From an uncultured Ignavibacteriota bacterium (GTDB lineage Bacteria > Bacteroidota > Ignavibacteria > UBA10030 > UBA8401), in NCBI GenBank assembly GCA_903861125.1, contig CAIOTF010000014.1:1-54496 (forward strand): a stretch of DNA of 54,496 nt, given 5' to 3'. Of this stretch, positions 48,834 through 54,496 are shown piece by piece. The notes beneath the pieces are model-generated. The model made no database searches, was not told where the DNA came from, and saw only the letters and a program-made list of their open reading frames with translations. The position numbers were made by a program, and so were the translations under genes. Position 1 is the first letter of the stretch. Each line of letters starts with the position of its first letter.

Positions 48834-51800
48834 ATGAAAAAATTTCTTTCTACTCTTATCATTTACGGTTGCATCTCCGGCTGCTGTTTGTTTGCGCAGC
48901 AAAAAGATCAGCGATTTCTTGAGACCGAACAACTATCACGAGCATTGCGTGTAGAGCAGCAGAAACGCGTTACGCCGGTCGTGCCGTCGCGGTTCGATCA
49001 GTTGAAGAACGATGTCAGTGTGCGTCTCGGCAAAACTGCGGATATTTTTACCGATGCGAAATATTTTTTGATGAACGGAAATCAGATCGTCGGAAATATC
49101 TATGATTACGGCGGAATCGCTCCAGGTGACGGTCTTCTTCGCAACGTAAACAATATGGTCTGGCGGAAACTTGGGGATATCTATCAGTTTGCACCGTTTG
49201 TAGCGGCGAAGGTTGTTGATGCAAAAGGGGACACTGTAAAAATATCTTCCGATGCCATCAACGACAGTCAGGCAAAAGATTACAATCCGTTCGATTCGCA
49301 AAAGATTTTCGGATGGCGGCCTCTCCCTGAATATGTGCAGCCGAGTTCTCCCGTGATGGCCTCAAATCCTGCGTCAGACCTGTCGCCGCGTGACGGAAAA
49401 CCGGACAGCTGGCCTCTTTCGTGGTACAGTCAAACCAAAGGCCAGTATGTATGGCCCGGATATTTAAGACAGGATGTACCGAACGCAGATCTTGAAGTAT
49501 TGTGGGGAATGGATGACAGGAATAACAATGAGTTCTCCTACATCCCGATACCGTCCGATTCATCCGTTCGCGGTCTTGGTGTAATACTGGAGGCACGTGC
49601 TCTGCAATGGAGCAATTCACTGGCTCAAAATTGTATTTTCTTTATTTACACCGCAGAGAACTATTCAGAAAAGGATCTGGATCAAACCTATTTTGGAATG
49701 TACGGAGATGTTGATGTCGGCGGCGCAAGCACACCGGAGAATACCGACGATCTGGGATTCTTTATTTCACCGTTCGATACAATAACAAAAGGAACAGGGA
49801 TTCCTGTTCCGCTGTTCTCGCGAAGCCTTGTCTATCTGTGGGATTATGACGGAAAGGGGTACCTCAACATCCCGACACACTACAACGGCTGTAAATTTCT
49901 TGAAAGTCCGGGAAATTCTAATGACGGTAAAGACAACGACGCTGACGGAATTCCCAATGCACTTGGGACAGGCAATTTTGATGAAAGCCAAACGGATGGA
50001 GTTGATAACGACCACGATTGGAATCCGTTGTATGATGATGTCGGGATCGACGGCGTTCCGAACACACAGGATGTTGGTGAAGGGGACGGAATTCCAACAG
50101 CAGGGAAAAGGAAAACAGACGGAACATTGGATCCGCTCTATCCCGGAGAACCGCATTTTGAATTGACCGATCTTGATGAATCGGACCAGGTTGGTCTCAC
50201 GGCATTTAAAAGTTGGCAATGGACTACGGTAAAATTCAGGGACGATAATGTTGTTTGGGGATTACTAGAATCCGGGTTCAATGACACGATTCCGAATCTT
50301 ACCGATATCAATTTTCTGTATGGTACAGGAAAGATAGCGTTGAAGAAAAAAAATACCGATGGATCCATTAAACGGTTTTCCATTGCGCTATTGATGGGGA
50401 CGGATTTGAACGATTTGCTGATCACGGCACGTACCGTACAGGTGATCTATAATCAAAACTATCAATTTATCCGTCCGCCGGATAAACCGATCGTAATGGC
50501 AGTTCCTGGTGATAAAAAAGTAACATTGTATTGGGACAATAATTCGGAACAAAGTGTTGATCCAATTCTGGGAAAAGATTTTGAAGGATACGCAGTATAT
50601 CGTAGCACAAATCCGCAGTTCAGCGATATCAACACAATCACTGATGGATTCGGATCACCGATTCTGTATGAACCTCTTAAAACACCGGGTGGAAAGTCCG
50701 CAAAGTTCGATATTGCCGTACGGCCCGAACCTTTCTTTGAATCTGATACCTCCAAACTGAAGAACGGAAGATATGATCTCGGTGAAAGATTCATTGATGT
50801 GAATCTGAATGGATTACGTGATTCAACTGATATTGAGGATTTTTTCAAGGGATTTTCAATCATACCATATGACCAGCGGGGCATCGCATATTATCTTGGT
50901 GATAACAGCGGCTTGATGCATTCATTTATTGATTCGAATAATGTTGTCAATGGACAGTCATATTATTATGCTGTTGTTTCGTACGATCATGGCGACATTA
51001 CCACATATCCTCCTACAGAATGCACAAAGCGTATCTCCATCGATCCGATCACCTCTCAGCTAATCTTCGATGTGAATACGGTCAGTGTAGTTCCCGGCCC
51101 GCGTGCAAGCGGATTCCTTTCACCGAAATTTGCATCGTCCAATAAGATCGACCATATCAAAGGATTAGGAACGGGAAATCTGTCGTTGGAAATGGTGGAT
51201 GAATTAAGCGTGAAGGATAACGTAACGTATGACATCAGTTTCAAAGATACCCTTGTTCAGGGGAGTGCAAAAACCGCAAAACTGAATTATCAGATTCTTC
51301 GTGTTACACCGGTGTCAAGTGAAGTCTTCCTTTTTGATACGAACAATGTGAAGATCGGTGCACTCAACATTCTGCGGGACAGTTACCTGAAGGTAAGCAA
51401 CACTGGCACCGGACAGCAGTATACCGAAGGAATTGATTATGCCATCGACACTGCACGCGGATTTATCCGGAAAAAAGCCGGTGGAGCTATGGCGAACTTA
51501 ACAGGACCATTTACGATTACATACCGGTTTTATTCGCAGCCGCCAAGTACCTATTTTGCTAATGAAGAAGCGAATGGTGTTTTTGACGGATTGAAATTGT
51601 ACGTGAAGAATGAAATTTTAGAGCTTGATACCCTGCGTAGCAAATTTGTTATCGACAATAAAACATTTAATTTCCGGCTCGCATCTCCGTCGGTCGGATT
51701 AAAACGTATAGCACCTCTCGACATTCAATTGCAGTTCACCAGCAACGATACTGATGCCACAGGAAAATACATCAATCCCGGCGATACATTGTATGCTGCA

Positions 51801-52469
51801 TCTCCTTTTCAGAAAAAAATAGTAGCGCCGTTCAGAATTAGGAATATTACAAAAGATTCTGCATTGGCGTTGATAAAGATTGATGCGATCTGCAGTGAAC
51901 TCGGGAATGTTTCGTTGCGCAATAACAACCGCTGGGATTGGGGGGAAGCGATTGTTGTGCTGACACCAGTTCCGTATAGAGTTGCCGGTAATAATACAAT
52001 GTATGATATTTTGTTTACGCCCCGTACCGAAGCAAAAAAAATCTCGGGCGATGTATTGAATGTGCTGACGTCGAAACCATTTTCCTCAGCTGATAAATTT
52101 ACATTCACAACAACAGGAGCTCAATACAGTCCGCAATTGGCTGCAACCCAAATGGATCAGATCAAAGTCGTGCCGAATCCGTATGTAGCAGTGAATGACG
52201 TTGAACCAACGGACAGGTTGCCGGGAACGACGCGAGGAAGCCGGAGGATTTATTTTGAACATCTACCGAAGGAATGTTTGATCAGGATATTCACCCTTTC
52301 TGGTGAATTGGTAAAAGAGCTGTCACATTCATCCGGAATTGATAATGGAAGAGAATATTGGGATCTGTTGAACCGCGACAATCTAGGAGTTGCCTATGGC
52401 GTCTACATAGCACACGTTGAAGCAAAAGGCATCGGCGATAGAATTTTAAAGTTTGCCGTCATAAAATAG
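48834..52469 (+). CDS. Large secreted protein with calcium-binding repeats
   Basis: The 1211-residue protein has a signal peptide (MKKFLSTLIIYGCISGCCLFAQ). Acidic repeats of thrombospondin-3 type lie at about 360-445 (DGKDNDADGIPN, DGVDNDHDWNP, DGVPNTQD). An FN3-like segment lies near 545-600 (GDKKVTLYWDNNSE), followed by long beta-rich regions. The C-terminus is KVVPNPYVAVND followed by LIRIFTLSGELVKEL and GVYIAHVEA, a divergent relative of the NYPNPF sorting domain that some Ignavibacteria-like T9SS cargo carry. It lies 24 bases after the receptor and 2 bases before the PorV-like gene, so it probably works with them on the surface. No enzymatic motif is visible. Confidence 0.8.
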   Translation: MKKFLSTLIIYGCISGCCLFAQQKDQRFLETEQLSRALRVEQQKRVTPVVPSRFDQLKNDVSVRLGKTADIFTDAKYFLMNGNQIVGNIYDYGGIAPGDGLLRNVNNMVWRKLGDIYQFAPFVAAKVVDAKGDTVKISSDAINDSQAKDYNPFDSQKIFGWRPLPEYVQPSSPVMASNPASDLSPRDGKPDSWPLSWYSQTKGQYVWPGYLRQDVPNADLEVLWGMDDRNNNEFSYIPIPSDSSVRGLGVILEARALQWSNSLAQNCIFFIYTAENYSEKDLDQTYFGMYGDVDVGGASTPENTDDLGFFISPFDTITKGTGIPVPLFSRSLVYLWDYDGKGYLNIPTHYNGCKFLESPGNSNDGKDNDADGIPNALGTGNFDESQTDGVDNDHDWNPLYDDVGIDGVPNTQDVGEGDGIPTAGKRKTDGTLDPLYPGEPHFELTDLDESDQVGLTAFKSWQWTTVKFRDDNVVWGLLESGFNDTIPNLTDINFLYGTGKIALKKKNTDGSIKRFSIALLMGTDLNDLLITARTVQVIYNQNYQFIRPPDKPIVMAVPGDKKVTLYWDNNSEQSVDPILGKDFEGYAVYRSTNPQFSDINTITDGFGSPILYEPLKTPGGKSAKFDIAVRPEPFFESDTSKLKNGRYDLGERFIDVNLNGLRDSTDIEDFFKGFSIIPYDQRGIAYYLGDNSGLMHSFIDSNNVVNGQSYYYAVVSYDHGDITTYPPTECTKRISIDPITSQLIFDVNTVSVVPGPRASGFLSPKFASSNKIDHIKGLGTGNLSLEMVDELSVKDNVTYDISFKDTLVQGSAKTAKLNYQILRVTPVSSEVFLFDTNNVKIGALNILRDSYLKVSNTGTGQQYTEGIDYAIDTARGFIRKKAGGAMANLTGPFTITYRFYSQPPSTYFANEEANGVFDGLKLYVKNEILELDTLRSKFVIDNKTFNFRLASPSVGLKRIAPLDIQLQFTSNDTDATGKYINPGDTLYAASPFQKKIVAPFRIRNITKDSALALIKIDAICSELGNVSLRNNNRWDWGEAIVVLTPVPYRVAGNNTMYDILFTPRTEAKKISGDVLNVLTSKPFSSADKFTFTTTGAQYSPQLAATQMDQIKVVPNPYVAVNDVEPTDRLPGTTRGSRRIYFEHLPKECLIRIFTLSGELVKELSHSSGIDNGREYWDLLNRDNLGVAYGVYIAHVEAKGIGDRILKFAVIK

Positions 52470-52471
52470 AC

Positions 52472-53494
52472 ATGAAAATGAAAAAAAATATCGTTTTAAT
52501 TATCATATCCCTGCTCTGTGCCGGGTTATCGTACTCGCAAAATGTTTCAATTACCAAGACGGGGACGACCGCGGCATCATTCCTTAAGATAGGTGTTGGG
52601 GCTCGCACGATCGGAATGGGTGGTGCGTTTACAGCTGTTGCAAATGATCTTTCAGCCATCTATTGGAATCCGGCCGGCCTGGGCCGTTTGCCAACATCGC
52701 AAGTCTCTTTCAATCATATCGACTGGATCGCCGGTGTGAAATACGACAATGCTGCAGCGGCAATTGCTGTCGGTGAAATAGGAACGATTGGATTAAGCTT
52801 TACTACGATGAACGTCGGTGACATGGAAGTAACAACAACGGACATGCCCGAAGGGACGGGCGAAATGTTCTCGGCCGGCGGGACGTTGATCGGATTGTCT
52901 TACGCAAAAAACCTTACCGATAAATTCAGCATCGGATTCAATGTAAAATATGTACGTGAAGATATCTGGAATATGCGTGCACAGACTATTGCTCTTGATA
53001 TCGGCACATTATATACTGCTGATATTCTAAATGGAGTAAATATTGGCGCTGACATGTCGAATTTTGGAACAAAAATGAGAATGGTCGGCAGAGATAACCG
53101 CGTGCTGATTAAGACCGGGGCTGGAGGGCAAAATATTGTCAACGCAGAGTACGAATTGGGGAGTTACGATCTGCCGCTGATCTTCCGTGTGGGACTTGCA
53201 ACGGACATCCTTCGGAGCGAGAACAACCGAATGACTGTTGCTGTTGATGCTATCCATCCTAATGACAATACCGAATATGTAAACAGTGGTCTTGAATATA
53301 CATGGGCGAACATTGTTTCGCTCCGTGCAGGATGGAAATCAGCCTATGAACGCGGCAGTGAACAAGGATTGACCTTTGGCGGAGGCATTGAGTATTCGCT
53401 TGCCTCGCAAATGGATTTCGTTTTGGATTATGCATATATGGATTTCGGTAGGCTGAAACCGGTCCATTATTTTTCTTTTGGCTTGAAGTTCTAA
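52472..53494 (+). CDS. PorV/PorQ family outer-membrane protein
   Basis: The 340-residue protein has a signal peptide (KNIVLIIISLLCAGLSYSQ) and the FadL-like barrel start typical of PorV/PorQ proteins: AASFLKIGVGARTIGMGGAFTA, then VANDLSAIYWNPAGLG. It ends in an aromatic strand HYFSFGLKF. PorV binds T9SS cargo domains and passes them from the translocon to the sortase; PorQ-like paralogues may have other duties. Its 2-base spacing after the 1211-residue protein suggests a dedicated partner rather than the housekeeping PorV. No porU, porT or sov gene lies in the window. Confidence 0.88.
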   Translation: MKMKKNIVLIIISLLCAGLSYSQNVSITKTGTTAASFLKIGVGARTIGMGGAFTAVANDLSAIYWNPAGLGRLPTSQVSFNHIDWIAGVKYDNAAAAIAVGEIGTIGLSFTTMNVGDMEVTTTDMPEGTGEMFSAGGTLIGLSYAKNLTDKFSIGFNVKYVREDIWNMRAQTIALDIGTLYTADILNGVNIGADMSNFGTKMRMVGRDNRVLIKTGAGGQNIVNAEYELGSYDLPLIFRVGLATDILRSENNRMTVAVDAIHPNDNTEYVNSGLEYTWANIVSLRAGWKSAYERGSEQGLTFGGGIEYSLASQMDFVLDYAYMDFGRLKPVHYFSFGLKF

Positions 53495-53594
53495 AAATAT
53501 ATACTTCACCTTCAATTCTTGATTCACCAGATCGCTTTGACTATATTCAAACGCATATAATTATTGTGAACTCATTAGTAACGGATATCATTTT

Positions 53595-54496
53595 ATGAGC
53601 AAACGCTACCCGCTGTTCCGCATTGCCGCTATTCTCGTCCTCTCAACCTCATTAATCATCGCCGGCACAACAGGAAAGATCGCAGGAAAGGTCACCGATG
53701 CAAAAACAAAGGAAGGAATACCTTCTGCTGCTGTTTCTATTGCCGGTACAACCCTTGGAGCTTCGACGGATTTTGAAGGGAACTATGTGATCATCAATGT
53801 TCCTCCGGGAACGTATTCTGTATCGGTCAGCTATGTCGGGTATCAACCGACACGTGTGAATAATATCGGCGTGAATGTTGACTACACTTCAACGGTGAAC
53901 ATTCAGTTGAATGAATCGTCTGTTGAACTGAATGAATTCATTGTTGAAGGGGAACGCACCCCGCTTATCCGTCCGGATCAGACAAATCCGGTTGTAGCAG
54001 TGACGGCGGAAAATATACAGGCGCTTCCGGTAACGAGCATCAGCGAGATTATCGGTCTGCAGTCGGGCGTCACAGTTGATGATGCCGGAGATATTCATGT
54101 TCGCGGCGGTCGCTCAAACGAAATTTCGTTCACGTTGAACGGAATTTCAGTTAATAATCCATACGACAATTTAAGTTCGATCGGTGTTGCCACCAATGCC
54201 GTGCAGGAAGTGACTGTATCGACAGGAACATTCAGCGCCGAATATGGGAATGCATTGAGCGGTGTTGTGAACTATGTTACCAAAGAGGGGGGCGCAAAAA
54301 ATAACGGAAGCGTCCGTGTGCTTACCGGCGATTATTATAGTAATGACAAAGAGATTTTCCCGCACATTCAGCATTATCAGCCGCTGAATAATGCGCGAGC
54401 TGAAGCGACATTCGGCGGTCCGACATTTGTCGATGATCTCTCATTTTATGCTTCGGGTGTTTTTGATAGAAATCACGGATACTTATACGGAAATAG
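53595..54496 (+). CDS. Second TonB-dependent receptor, 3' partial
   Basis: The frame opens at ATG 53595 (MSKRYPLFRIAAILVLSTS) and stays open to the window edge, 300 codons. After the signal peptide comes a CarboxypepD_reg domain (GKIAGKVTDAKTKEGIPSAA, about 26-105). The plug has LPVTSISEIIGLQSGV, IHVRGGRSNEISFTLNGISV and TFSAEYGNALSGVVNYVTKEGG. These match the receptor at 46143 nearly motif for motif, so the two are paralogues. It follows the PorV-like gene by 100 bases. A possible Bacteroidota-type promoter (TTTG, 18 bases, TAATTATTG) lies near 53542-53572. The barrel is mostly outside the window. Confidence 0.9.
   Translation, partial: MSKRYPLFRIAAILVLSTSLIIAGTTGKIAGKVTDAKTKEGIPSAAVSIAGTTLGASTDFEGNYVIINVPPGTYSVSVSYVGYQPTRVNNIGVNVDYTSTVNIQLNESSVELNEFIVEGERTPLIRPDQTNPVVAVTAENIQALPVTSISEIIGLQSGVTVDDAGDIHVRGGRSNEISFTLNGISVNNPYDNLSSIGVATNAVQEVTVSTGTFSAEYGNALSGVVNYVTKEGGAKNNGSVRVLTGDYYSNDKEIFPHIQHYQPLNNARAEATFGGPTFVDDLSFYASGVFDRNHGYLYGN

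Overview
The window looks like a chromosomal segment of a Bacteroidota/Chlorobiota-type bacterium, most likely near Ignavibacteria. I infer this from four proteins (genes at 17103, 19565, 30351, 44189) that end in the type IX secretion (T9SS) sorting domain with the signature NYPNPFNP, from a PorV/PorQ-family protein, from TonB receptors with CarboxypepD_reg domains, and from core genes mostly lacking Shine-Dalgarno (SD) sequences. The genus cannot be fixed from sequence alone.

Left part (1-14400) is accessory DNA, mostly AT-rich. It opens with a truncated FN3/formylglycine-enzyme-like protein, then a possible Cys/His/Asp protein, a uracil-DNA-glycosylase-like Fe-S protein, DUF4116-like and YD-repeat-like proteins, and a two-nuclease DUF2779 protein. 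Next come a tiny SD-led peptide, a glycine-zipper membrane protein, and a TPR regulator-like gene broken by an in-frame TAA. From 9147 to 14367 lies the clearest mobile segment. It has two near-identical 37-bp palindrome-bearing elements in front of SD-led unknown genes, GC-rich hairpins between successive genes, and a tyrosine integrase with an extra N-terminal winged-helix-like domain. It ends at the 3' half of a tRNA-Lys plus that tRNA's terminator, which marks an integration junction. The left end of the element is not visible.

Middle part (14447-44170) is mostly core: DUF6526 protein, acyl-CoA synthetase, RRM RNA-binding protein, haloperoxidase/PAP2-like T9SS cargo, HrpB helicase with an overlapping SUI1/YciH protein, a GH9 cellulase-polysaccharide deacetylase fusion, and Pit phosphate transporter with DUF47 partner. 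It continues with a Tat-exported dipeptide epimerase overlapping a secreted glycosidase, an RNA methyltransferase, GltX, then a compact run folB-folK-deoxynucleoside kinase-small membrane protein-GT9-nadA. AsnS, a DinB-like protein, a Nat-type ABC exporter and a small outer-membrane-like protein follow.

Right part (44189-54496) is a surface module. A secreted FG-GAP protein diverges from an operon of TonB-dependent receptor, 1211-residue secreted protein and PorV-like protein, followed by a second, paralogous receptor cut by the window edge. Together with the hydrolases upstream this suggests an organism that degrades polysaccharides and exports many proteins through T9SS.

No rRNA, complete tRNA, CRISPR array or insertion sequence was recognised. 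The least explained parts are the 9147-13021 gene block with its repeated control elements, and the 6300/6601 peptide pair.
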